From the NCBI GenBank assembly GCA_020161365.1, contig JAIUNU010000002.1:124001-188000 (forward strand): a stretch of 64,000 bases of DNA. Direction: 5' to 3'. Below, piece after piece: positions 48,035-55,278 of the stretch. The notes beneath the pieces are model-generated. The model was given only the letters and a program-made list of their open reading frames with translations, searched no databases and was not told the DNA's origin. Within the stretch, counting starts at the first letter, position 1; the number at the start of each line of letters is the position of its first letter. The DNA is from Pseudomonadota bacterium (GTDB lineage Bacteria > Pseudomonadota > Alphaproteobacteria > Caulobacterales > Caulobacteraceae). Position numbers and translations under genes: made by a program.

Positions 48035-48048
48035 TGGTACCGCTAACG
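48035..48048. promoter_or_regulatory. LacI-type operator candidate (XylR-like) upstream of MFS-GH43
   Basis: TGGTACCGCTAACG; read on the minus strand CGTTAGCGGTACCA. It agrees with the C. crescentus XylR operator TGTTAGCGCTACCA (from memory) at 12 of 14 positions and lies 38 bp upstream of the transporter start. Confidence 0.6.
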
Positions 48049-48097
48049 CCGAAGCGCGTGACCGTCCACTCCCGACCGGTCAAGATAGACTGAAGTC

Positions 48098-48598
48098 TTA
48101 GTCGGCGGCTTTTCGCCCCACCGCCACCGCCTTGCGCCGACGAGACGTGGGCTGGCGTCGCGTCGCCGTCTTGCGGCCGCCCTTCACGCCCTTTCGCCTC
48201 GCCCTGGCGTCCTTCTCGGCGGCGACCTTCTCGAGAACCTGCTGGTGTCGCTCCGCCCGCGCCTTGCAGCGGCTGTGCATGGCCTCCAGCTCCTTATCGG
48301 TCAGTTCTTCGATGCCCATGAAGGCGTCCTCCGCCTCGGTGGACGCGCGGATCAGCTCGTCGAGCTTGGTCTGAAGCGCGACGCCGTCGCGGTTCTGGGT
48401 GTTCTGGATCAGGAACACCATCAGGAAGGTGACGATGGTGGTGCCGGTGTTGATGACCAGCTGCCAGGTCTCGGAAAACCGGAACAGCGGGCCCGAGATC
48501 GCCCAGACCAGCACCAGCCCGACGCAGATTAGAAACGCCGGCGGACTACCGGTGGCCCTGGCGGTGACATTGGCGAACTTGGCGAAGAGCTTGTCCAC
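48098..48598 (-). CDS. Low-affinity iron permease family protein
   Basis: 166 aa. Two membrane segments (FLICVGLVLVWAISGPLF and LVINTGTTIVTFLMVFLIQ) and the conserved loop NTQNRDGVALQTKLDELIRA match the bacterial low-affinity iron permease family (PF04120). A long, very basic C-terminal tail (KGVKGGRKTATRRQPTSRRR) is predicted cytoplasmic. Transport has been assumed from fungal namesakes but is not well shown for bacteria. Its stop lies 100 nt before the MFS transporter start; the two share strand but the operator between suggests separate control. Confidence 0.87.
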   Translation of the reverse strand: MDKLFAKFANVTARATGSPPAFLICVGLVLVWAISGPLFRFSETWQLVINTGTTIVTFLMVFLIQNTQNRDGVALQTKLDELIRASTEAEDAFMGIEELTDKELEAMHSRCKARAERHQQVLEKVAAEKDARARRKGVKGGRKTATRRQPTSRRRKAVAVGRKAAD

Positions 48599-48626
48599 GG
48601 CGACCTCCCTGTCGCCGTCTGAACGC

Positions 48627-48878
48627 TCAGGTTTCGAGGGAGGCTCCCGACTGTTCGGTCCGATGCGGGGCCAGGTCGTCCTGGCGACGGACTTCGCCGA
48701 CGAAGCGGTCGTAGCGCTGCTCGGTCGCCGGCTCCCAGATGAAGACCCCCGAACAGTCGTGCGCCGCCGCGATCTCGGACGCCAGGATCAGAGCTTCTTT
48801 GTCGGACTTGGCCGCTTCAGCGATGAAAGTCAGCGAAACACCATCGGCGCGATGCGGATAGAACAGATAGGTGGGCAT
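48627..48878 (-). CDS. Small hypothetical protein
   Basis: 83 aa, MPTYLFYPHRADGVSLTFIA onward, with no membrane segment. It shows alternating strands and helices (YLFYPHRADG, SLTFIAEAAKSDKEALILASEI, GVFIWEP) and a polar C-terminal tail. Small proteins of this pattern are common in Caulobacter relatives but I know no function. It is 28 nt upstream of the iron-permease-like gene on the same strand, so co-transcription is likely. Confidence 0.65.
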   Translation of the reverse strand: MPTYLFYPHRADGVSLTFIAEAAKSDKEALILASEIAAAHDCSGVFIWEPATEQRYDRFVGEVRRQDDLAPHRTEQSGASLET

Positions 48879-48977
48879 GGGATTGCTCCAGCCAGACGAG
48901 CGGGAGCGGAAAGCGCCACCTTCCTTCTCTCAGCCACCGACGCTCAAGAAACCGTGCCGATGATGTCGACAGCATAG

Positions 48978-49090
48978 CCACCCAAATTGGGTTTTGCGAG
49001 TTATTATTCCGATTAATTCTAATAAATGTTTGTCGTGAACCCGACATAGAGAAAATTATAGATCAATCTTTCTCATAATACTCTATGTCG
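48978..49090. other. AT-rich island with nested inverted repeats
   Basis: Within the 354-nt gap between the small protein gene and the VOC gene, this stretch is far more AT-rich than its surroundings. CGACATAGAG (49042-49051) and CTCTATGTCG (49081-49090) are a perfect 10-bp inverted repeat 29 nt apart, and GAGAAA (49049-49054) with TTTCTC (49069-49074) lies inside. ACCCAAATTGGGT (48980-48992) is a further palindrome. I see no gene in it; it may be a promoter or operator region, or a short foreign remnant. Confidence 0.55.
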
Positions 49091-49232
49091 CCAAGCGCAC
49101 ACATCAACCGCTTGATCCGCCGATCACCTCGGTTTTTCCTTACCTCGCGCCCCCTGTGGCGACCGGATTTTGGGCTGGTCCAGCCGCCGCGCCTCGGCCA
49201 ATCTTGCGCGCCCGAAGCGATAGGAGGACGCG

Positions 49233-49622
49233 ATGATCGGCTACACCCTGGTAGGCGCCAACGACCTGGAAAAGGCCAAGGCCTTCTACGACGACCTGTT
49301 CGGCGCCATCGGCGTCAAGCGCCTGATGGAGTTCCCGACGGGCGGCTGCGCCTGGGGGGCGGACTGGACCAAGCCGATGTTCGGGGTCGGCAAGCCCTAC
49401 AACGGCGAGGCCGCGACGTTCGGCAACGGCACGATGATCGCCCTGGTGCTCGACGAACGCGCCAAGGTCGACAGCCTGTACGACAAGGCGATCAGCCTCG
49501 GCGCTCAGTGCGAGGGCAAGCCGGGCGTGCGCGGCGAAGAGGGCCCGCAGGCCTTCTATGCCGCCTATTTCCGCGACCTGGACGGCAACAAGCTTTGCGC
49601 GTTCCGCGTCGGCCCGGCCTAG
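49233..49622 (+). CDS. VOC (glyoxalase/dioxygenase superfamily) protein
   Basis: 129 aa with the two babbab units of the vicinal-oxygen-chelate fold. The first begins MIGYTLVGANDLEKAKAFYDDLF, and the second includes FGNGTMIALVLDERAKVDSLYDKA and the C-terminal AAYFRDLDGNKLCAFRV. Metal-ligand residues of glyoxalase I are only partly recognisable, so its activity is not assignable. GGAGG lies just before the ATG. It is preceded by the AT-rich region and followed by hairpins that end its transcript. Confidence 0.88.
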   Translation: MIGYTLVGANDLEKAKAFYDDLFGAIGVKRLMEFPTGGCAWGADWTKPMFGVGKPYNGEAATFGNGTMIALVLDERAKVDSLYDKAISLGAQCEGKPGVRGEEGPQAFYAAYFRDLDGNKLCAFRVGPA

Positions 49623-49659
49623 AGCCCTTTGGCTCTAGAGGGCTCTGAATGTCTGACCT

Positions 49660-49710
49660 TAGAGCCTGTTCATCTGGTCTAGATGGCTCCATCTAAACCA
49701 GAACGCTCTA
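49660..49710. repeat. Extended hairpin repeat between convergent genes
   Basis: The inner stem TCTGGT-C-TAGATGG / CCATCTA-A-ACCAGA (49673-49702) and the outer arms TAGAGC / GCTCTA (49660-49665 and 49705-49710) form a 51-nt imperfect hairpin. It includes the stop codon of the lyase gene. A shorter hairpin AGAGCC/GGCTCT (49621-49636) overlaps the VOC stop. From general knowledge, similar AGAGCG...CCATCTAAACCAGAACGCTCT elements are frequent in Caulobacter genomes. Confidence 0.65.
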
Positions 49711-51597
49711 GCGGTAGCGGAGCGTCCAGCGCACCGTGATCGTCCCCTGAGCATCCTGCGCGCCCGTGCAGGTGGTCAGGGCGGTCATCGGCCCGGTGAC
49801 GGAGCGGTAGGCGGGCTCGTTGTCCAGCTCGCGCGTCGCGCAGGTCAGGCCTTGCACGTCGAACGTCCTCACCGCGCCGCGCGCGAAGCGAGTCGCGCCG
49901 CCCCGGCTGACGCCGCCATGCGAGAAGCTGGCGAAGGCGAGGTCCACGGTCTTCGCCGAAACCCCGGGCTTGAGGGTGAACATGTCGGTCCGCTGGATCC
50001 GGCCCGGCTCGAGCACATAGGTCGTCCGGGCGCTGACCCGATCGTCGGGCACGGGCGCCTTCTGGCCCAGGCGGTCCAGTTGGTCCTGCCCATAGGTGAT
50101 CACGGTCCGCGCGCCCTGTTCGACCACCTTGGCGTCCTTGGCGTAGGCCAGCGGCGCCAGGGACGCGCCGTCGGACAGGGTGACGCGGGGCAGGAGCTGC
50201 GGGAAGGCGGCGTCGGCCACGTGTTGCAGCATGCCGGGCGACGACGGGATCGGATAGTAGGGCGAGTTCATGTGCTGGCCCTCGCCGCCATTGATGATCG
50301 GCAACCCGATCACCCGCGTCTCGCCCTTGCGGCGACGATCTCGGATCGTCACCAGCAGGCGGTCATACTGGCCCTTGGCGAACCAGGTGACCGTACGGGG
50401 CGGCAGGCGGTCCAGCCAGGCGCCGTAGCCCGGATCGGCGGCCTGGTCCTTGAAGCCCAGATCGTTCCAGATGGCGTTGGTGTAGATGTACTGGCGCCCG
50501 AGACTGAGGTTCTCGCCCAGGATTCGGTGCTTGCCGCGATAGGCGTCCGTGCGGCGGCCGTGCTCCCACAGGTTCACCGAGCCCATCGCCGGGTCGAACC
50601 AGAAGTCCATGTAGCGCGCAGCCACCCGAGCGCTGAACGCATAGGCCATGCGCTTCTCCTCGGGAGTCAGCACATCCAGCTTGGCCGCCGCCGTCAGCAC
50701 CTCCAGGAAGGCGGTCTCGCCATAGGTCCCGATGCTGCGGCCATATTCGAAGCCTTCGCCGCGTAGGTTGAGGCGCGGCAGCATCAGGTCGACGGATCGG
50801 CGCAGCCACGTCCGCACCTCGGGCGTCGCGGGCATGCCCGCCTCGATCAGACGGTGAGCGATCTCGCCGATCAGCAGCACGCTGTAGCGGTCGAACCGCC
50901 CCTGCCCGTCGGTCTCATCGGCGAAACCATACTCGCCGGAATATTTCCGGTAGTGGTCCAGCGTCTTGCCCAGCAGAGCCTCGCTGGCCCAGGCGTCCTC
51001 CCAGCCCAGCCGGTAGCGAAGCCGCGCCACGCTGAAGGCGACGCCGTAGTAGTTGTTGGGCAGGTTGATCAGCGTCAGGTCGTCGGTGCGGACAAAGCGT
51101 CGCCAGTCCAGCTTGAGCTTCAGCGCCGCCAGCGTCGCCGGCGACACGGCCTGATCCAGCAGCCCGGCCTCCTGCAGCATCACCAGGGCCTGGCAGTAGT
51201 AGTAGACACCCCAGGTGTCGTTGGGGTCGGCCACCGTCATGTCGGCGATCTCGCGATAGGCGGCCAGATATCGGGCGAGGCGCGGATCATCGCGCGGCGT
51301 ATCGACGATCAGATAAGCCAGGCCGATGGCGATCTTGCCGGGCAGGAACTTGTCATCGGCTTCGAAGACCTTGACCCCGTCCAGCGTCATGCCGCGCTTC
51401 TCGGCCATCAGCTTGTCGAGCAGCACGGCCATGCGCGGCAGGATGCGGGCCTCGACCGTCTGGTTCATCGGCGGGACGGCGGCGTAGAGGGGGCCACGAG
51501 CATCCGGCGCGGCTGCGGGCTTGGCCGCCAGGGCGAGGGACGCCGTCGCCGAGCTCAGGACGGCCACGGTCAGGAACAGGCAGGAACGTCGTCGCAT
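49708..51597 (-). CDS. Exported toroid-type protein, putative polysaccharide lyase
   Basis: 629 aa. Signal peptide MRRRSCLFLTVAVLSSATAS. The middle (about residues 40-380) is mostly helical pairs, as in alpha/alpha-toroid lyases, with conserved-looking patches LTLINLPNNYYGVAFSVARL, QGRFDRYSVLLIGEIAHRLI and GEGFEYGRSIGTYGETAFLE. From about residue 400 it turns to beta strands (GGEGQHMNSPYYPIPSS, AKVVEQGARTVITYG). That order, toroid then beta-sandwich, is shared by heparinase- and hyaluronate-lyase-like families, but I cannot assign a family. Start 51597 is chosen for the signal peptide; ATG 51660 is alternative. Divergent from the GntR regulator with two operator-like sites between. Confidence 0.82.
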   Translation of the reverse strand: MRRRSCLFLTVAVLSSATASLALAAKPAAAPDARGPLYAAVPPMNQTVEARILPRMAVLLDKLMAEKRGMTLDGVKVFEADDKFLPGKIAIGLAYLIVDTPRDDPRLARYLAAYREIADMTVADPNDTWGVYYYCQALVMLQEAGLLDQAVSPATLAALKLKLDWRRFVRTDDLTLINLPNNYYGVAFSVARLRYRLGWEDAWASEALLGKTLDHYRKYSGEYGFADETDGQGRFDRYSVLLIGEIAHRLIEAGMPATPEVRTWLRRSVDLMLPRLNLRGEGFEYGRSIGTYGETAFLEVLTAAAKLDVLTPEEKRMAYAFSARVAARYMDFWFDPAMGSVNLWEHGRRTDAYRGKHRILGENLSLGRQYIYTNAIWNDLGFKDQAADPGYGAWLDRLPPRTVTWFAKGQYDRLLVTIRDRRRKGETRVIGLPIINGGEGQHMNSPYYPIPSSPGMLQHVADAAFPQLLPRVTLSDGASLAPLAYAKDAKVVEQGARTVITYGQDQLDRLGQKAPVPDDRVSARTTYVLEPGRIQRTDMFTLKPGVSAKTVDLAFASFSHGGVSRGGATRFARGAVRTFDVQGLTCATRELDNEPAYRSVTGPMTALTTCTGAQDAQGTITVRWTLRYR

Positions 51598-51659
51598 CGG
51601 GGGCTCGCGGGGCCCGCCGTCGCGGGTCTTCTGGGTGACCGCGCCGCCGGAGCAGCGCA

Positions 51660-51719
51660 TTTGGCGTTACCAATTTCGCTTACCACATCAAGATGTCAAG
51701 CCAATTTGGTATTACCAGT
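51660..51719. promoter_or_regulatory. Two FadR/UxuR-type operator candidates between lyase and gntR
   Basis: TTTGGCGTTACCAAT (51660-51674) and TTTGGTATTACCAGT (51705-51719) each match the glpD site at 11 of 15 positions, and their starts are 45 bp apart. The second contains TGGTA-T-TACCA, close to E. coli UxuR/ExuR sites as I remember them. They lie in the roughly 230-bp region between the divergent lyase and regulator genes. Confidence 0.6.
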
Positions 51720-51823
51720 TATCCCCAAGGCGGCGGACAGCCGGCTCGCCAGACGGTAGCGCCGCGCCATCTCATGCAATAGGATTCTCGCAACCGACGC
51801 GACGTCGGCGGGATCGTAGACAC

Positions 51824-52585
51824 ATGACCACTTCGACGGCGGAAACCCGTAAACTCTATCAGCAGGTCGCCAACTCGATCGCCGACGCAATTCGCGACGG
51901 CGTCCACAGGCCCGGCCAGCGGTTGCCTTCCGAACGTGATCTCGCGGAGGACTACAAGGTTAGCCGTCCCACCGTGCGCGAGGCGATGATCGCCCTGGAA
52001 ATCCGCGGTCTGGTCGAGGCCCGCCATGGCTCGGGCGTCTATGTCACCGACACCCCGCGCCCCGAAAGCCCCGCGCCGGAGCTGGACATCGGCGCCTTCG
52101 AGCTGACAGAGGCCCGCCGCCTGATCGAGGGCGAAGTCGCCGCCTTGGCGGCCGCCACCATCACCGACGAGGAGCTGGCCGAACTGGCCGCGATCATGGA
52201 CGACATGGTCGTGGAGAACGACAACAACGTGAAGGGCGAACGGGCAGACCGCCGCTTCCACGTGACCATCGCCCAGGCCAGCCGCAACAGCGCCCTCGTC
52301 ACCGTGGTCGAGAACCTGTGGGACCTGCGCTACAAGTCGCCGCTGTGCCGCGCCATGCTGGAGCGCGCGCGTCAGGTCGGCGTGCGGCCGCTGATCGACG
52401 ACCACCAGGAGATCCTGCTGGCCCTGAAGGAGCGCAACCCCACCAGCGCCCGCAACGCCATGCGAGAGCACCTGGGCCGGGTCATCGACAACTTGCTGAC
52501 CGCCACCGAGATCGACGCCCTGGAGCGCGCCCGCAGCGAAGTGGCCGCGCGGCGCACCGAACTGGCCAGACGCTCGGCGATCTGA
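51824..52585 (+). CDS. GntR-family regulator, FadR subfamily (second copy)
   Basis: 253 aa. Winged helix: LPSERDLAEDYKVSRPTVREAMIALEIRGLVEARHGSGVYV, spread over residues 35-75. The FCD effector domain follows, beginning ELTEARRLIEGEVAALAA, with likely metal-site residues in DRRFHVTIA, DDHQEI and MREHL. It is plainly related to the regulator at 35095, including ELTEARxLIEGE and WDLR blocks. ATG 51824 is the first start that makes sense; the open frame extends left without homology. It is divergent from the putative lyase with two operator-like palindromes between, so autoregulation and lyase control are likely, with a uronate-type ligand (inference). Confidence 0.9.
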   Translation: MTTSTAETRKLYQQVANSIADAIRDGVHRPGQRLPSERDLAEDYKVSRPTVREAMIALEIRGLVEARHGSGVYVTDTPRPESPAPELDIGAFELTEARRLIEGEVAALAAATITDEELAELAAIMDDMVVENDNNVKGERADRRFHVTIAQASRNSALVTVVENLWDLRYKSPLCRAMLERARQVGVRPLIDDHQEILLALKERNPTSARNAMREHLGRVIDNLLTATEIDALERARSEVAARRTELARRSAI

Positions 52586-52606
52586 AGTTTCCTCAGCTCG
52601 GCCTTG

Positions 52607-53383
52607 TCACGCGCGACGCAGGATGTCCGGAAGCGCGCGCTTCAACGTACCAAAGTGACCAAGGCCTGGCAGCACCACCACTTGCGCCGCCGGCAAGGCC
52701 TGGGCCAGCGCGCGCGCCATGTCGAGCGGCGCCCAACGATCCTCGTCGCCGTGCCAGAGCCTGACAGGACAGCGGACGCCCGACAGGACCTCGGACCAAG
52801 GCCGCACATAGGTCCTCAGCTCATCTTCGTAAGCCCAACGAGACGATCCGAGGCTCTTGCTCAGGCCATCGCGCACCATGGCCCGGAAGTCGGCGTTCGC
52901 AAGCAAGGCCTGCTCGGAAGGGCCAACGCCGGCGAACATGACCTTCATCAGCAACCCCGGCGCGACGGCGTTCAGGAGTGACTGAGCGCGACCCAGCCGC
53001 CGAAGCGCTCCGGGGCTGGTCGTCGCCGCCGTGAACACGGCCTTGCCGGCCATGCTCGGCAGAAAGTCGCCAAGCTCCAGAGGCGCGGCCGCTGAGATAA
53101 GGTCTAGCCGCTCGATCGCCTCGGGACGCTTGGCGGCGATGTGCAAGGCCGACATCGCGCCCAACGAGAACCCTGCGAGCCGAACGGTCGGGCGGCCGAC
53201 GCGCCCTCTGACCGCGTCAAAGGCCGCCAACAGGCGCTCCTGCCCATCGCCGAGACCATCGCCTGCCATCAACCGATCAAGACAGATGGCCGGGAGTCCG
53301 TCAGGCTGGCCGCCGCCGAACAGGTGAAGCTCCGCAGCCGATCCAGGCAGGCCGTGACAGTAAATGACGTGCGAGGCGCTCAT
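52607..53383 (-). CDS. Alpha/beta hydrolase
   Basis: 258 aa. It shows the classical pattern: oxyanion strand HVIYCHGLPGSAAEL at the N-terminus, nucleophile elbow GFSLGAMSAL, acid strand VRLWHGDEDRWAPLD, and the catalytic His in LPGLGHFGTL. It is cytoplasmic, with no signal. The substrate is unknown. Start 53383 gives the normal N-terminus; an alternative at 53443 adds 20 residues and would sit 3 nt after the DUF2200 stop, so translational coupling is possible either way. It converges on the GntR gene, 21 nt apart. Confidence 0.88.
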   Translation of the reverse strand: MSASHVIYCHGLPGSAAELHLFGGGQPDGLPAICLDRLMAGDGLGDGQERLLAAFDAVRGRVGRPTVRLAGFSLGAMSALHIAAKRPEAIERLDLISAAAPLELGDFLPSMAGKAVFTAATTSPGALRRLGRAQSLLNAVAPGLLMKVMFAGVGPSEQALLANADFRAMVRDGLSKSLGSSRWAYEDELRTYVRPWSEVLSGVRCPVRLWHGDEDRWAPLDMARALAQALPAAQVVVLPGLGHFGTLKRALPDILRRA

Positions 53384-53446
53384 CGCCAGCTTGGTGCTCC
53401 GAAGACGACTGACCGATAGGGATGGACGCACCAGAACGACCATGCG

Positions 53447-53797
53447 CTATCGGCGCAGGATCTTGTCCATGGCTTTTCCCTTGGCCAGCTCGTCGATGAG
53501 CTTGTCGAGATAGCGGATCTCCCGCATCAGCGGTTCTTCGATCTCTTCGACCCGCACGCCGCAGACGACGCCCTTGATCAGCGCCCGCGCCGGATTGAGC
53601 GCTGGCGCCTCGGCGAAGAAGGTCGCGAAATCGGCTTTGGCGGCGATCTGCGCCTCCAACGCAGCAGGGCCATAGCCCGTCAGCCACAGCAGGATGTCAT
53701 CGACTTCCGAGCGGGTGCGACCCTTGCGCTCGGCCTTGGCGACGTAAAGCGGATAAACGCTGGCGAAGCTGGTCGTGTAGATGCGGTGCTGGGTCAT
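53447..53797 (-). CDS. DUF2200 family protein
   Basis: 116 aa, beginning [20 protein letters not shown], with the family blocks [34 protein letters not shown] and [19 protein letters not shown]. It is a small soluble helical protein seen in many bacteria with no known function. It is probably co-transcribed with the downstream alpha/beta hydrolase (3 to 63 nt apart, depending on start). The gap of 52 nt to the lyase gene holds nothing else. Confidence 0.88.
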   Translation of the reverse strand: MTQHRIYTTSFASVYPLYVAKAERKGRTRSEVDDILLWLTGYGPAALEAQIAAKADFATFFAEAPALNPARALIKGVVCGVRVEEIEEPLMREIRYLDKLIDELAKGKAMDKILRR

Positions 53798-53849
53798 CGG
53801 GCGCGATCATTGGCGAACGCCCGAAGGCTAGCACCGCATAGGTGAGCGT

Positions 53850-55112
53850 TCACTTCCTAAAGGGCGCGATCGTCAGACGGCTTTGAGCCGTCGGCGACTG
53901 GCCCGCGATCATCTCCGCCTTCGCCGCGAAACCGGCGTCGCCATAAGCAGCGGCGGCGAGGTCGTAGAGCGGCAGGGCCTCGCGTGTCGCGTCCTCTGGT
54001 TTCAGGTCCGTGTAGGGGAAGGCCGCCTCATTGCCGACGAACTGGCCCAGGTACGTCAGCGCCGCCCGGATCCCCTGCCCCTGCGGACCGCGATAGCCCC
54101 ACAGATCGACGCCGACGCAGGGGCCCAACTCGGCCATGCCGATCAGAGGTTCCAGCGCGAAGTAGCTGTAGTGCAGCGCCTTGGTGCGAGACAGCTCCTC
54201 GGGCATCTTGCCATCGGGCGCGATCTCGGGGTCGATGCGGTTGGGACCCACGCTGGCGAGCACCTCGCGGGCCAGGTCCGGCCGGCGCGCGAACAGGGCG
54301 AAGGTCGCCAGCTGGTAGTCGTACCAGAGGCCGTGATTGTTCTTGGCCGCCCGCTCTTCCTTGCCGGTCGGCGCGGTTTGCATCCAGTCGGCATAGGCGC
54401 CGAACCAGGCTTCAAGGCCCGCCTGCTCCGACGCAGTCAAGGCGTTGGAGGGGACCAGCACGCCGACCGCTTCGATCACGCGGAGCAGGCGATAGGTGTC
54501 CAGCACGCCCTCGGCGCGCCCGAGCGTGCGGCCCGGCACGCCTTGCGCATAGGTCATGGCCGGGTTCATCCGCGTGGCGGGGTCCAGAAACCAGACCCGG
54601 AGCAACTGGGCGGCCTTGGTCGCGTAGCGGGTCTCGCCGGTGAAATAGAAGGCCAGGGCCAAAGCCTCGACGGCGCCGGCCATGGACTCCATGCGATTGG
54701 CGTCGAAGGCGTTGGTGTTCCGCTCAGGATTCACTTCGCCGTCCTTGCGGATATAGGGCTCGCCGTTGGGCCGTGAGGGGTCAGGCCACCAGTAGGGTCC
54801 CATCGAGATGTAGTCGCGCTTGTCGCCGCTGGGCGGGGTGCGGCTCTTGTCGACCACGCTGTAGACGGGGCCGGCCAACGCCTTCTCGGCGCGAGCGATC
54901 AGCGCCTTGTAGGCCGGGGCCAGCTCCGGCTCGGCGAGCCGGACCTTGGCGGCGCGCAACGCCGGGGGCTTCCAGCGGAAGGTGCGTCGCCCGTCGAAGT
55001 CGGCGGCATAGCCCTGCTCGGCCCGGCAGACCGGCGCGGCGGTCGCGGCTGTCGGAACCGCCGCCAGGAGCGCGACGCAGCTGGCAGCCAGCGCCATCGA
55101 ATACCGGACCAT
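53850..55112 (-). CDS. Alginate lyase family protein (PF05426 type)
   Basis: 420 aa with a signal peptide (MVRYSMALAASCVALLAAVP, cut near ATAAP). The alpha/alpha-toroid family signature is clear: ISMGPYWWPDPSRPNGEPYI, the active-site patch KNNHGLWYDYQLATFALF with the Asn-His pair, and LSRTKALHYSYFALEPL with the Arg and Tyr used in beta-elimination. Members (PL5, PL38) cleave alginate or glucuronan. It acts in the periplasm and yields unsaturated uronides. It is divergent from the GH88/105 unsaturated uronyl hydrolase, which would take the next step, with FadR-type sites between them. Which polymer is cut is not readable. Confidence 0.9.
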   Translation of the reverse strand: MVRYSMALAASCVALLAAVPTAATAAPVCRAEQGYAADFDGRRTFRWKPPALRAAKVRLAEPELAPAYKALIARAEKALAGPVYSVVDKSRTPPSGDKRDYISMGPYWWPDPSRPNGEPYIRKDGEVNPERNTNAFDANRMESMAGAVEALALAFYFTGETRYATKAAQLLRVWFLDPATRMNPAMTYAQGVPGRTLGRAEGVLDTYRLLRVIEAVGVLVPSNALTASEQAGLEAWFGAYADWMQTAPTGKEERAAKNNHGLWYDYQLATFALFARRPDLAREVLASVGPNRIDPEIAPDGKMPEELSRTKALHYSYFALEPLIGMAELGPCVGVDLWGYRGPQGQGIRAALTYLGQFVGNEAAFPYTDLKPEDATREALPLYDLAAAAYGDAGFAAKAEMIAGQSPTAQSRLTIAPFRK

Positions 55113-55168
55113 GCAACACCTCCCCGCCGTCCCGCGCGGTTTCCGGCGACCATAGCGCGCGGCGACAG

Positions 55169-55197
55169 ATTGGCTAGGCCAAATTGGTCAAACTGGT
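55169..55197. promoter_or_regulatory. Two adjacent FadR/UxuR-type operator candidates
   Basis: ATTGGCTAGGCCAAA (55169-55183) is close to the glpD-type motif. Overlapping its end, the minus strand reads ACCAGTTTGACCAAT (55183-55197), whose right half TTTGACCAAT is identical to the glpD site. They lie between the divergent alginate-lyase-family gene (start 55112) and the GH88/105 gene (start 55279). Confidence 0.55.
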
Positions 55198-55278
55198 CTT
55201 GGCGATTGCCTGCGACAGGACTTGCCCTTTAAGACAAACGCGAAGCGCTCGCAGATAGCGCCACGGAGGGGAGCCGTC

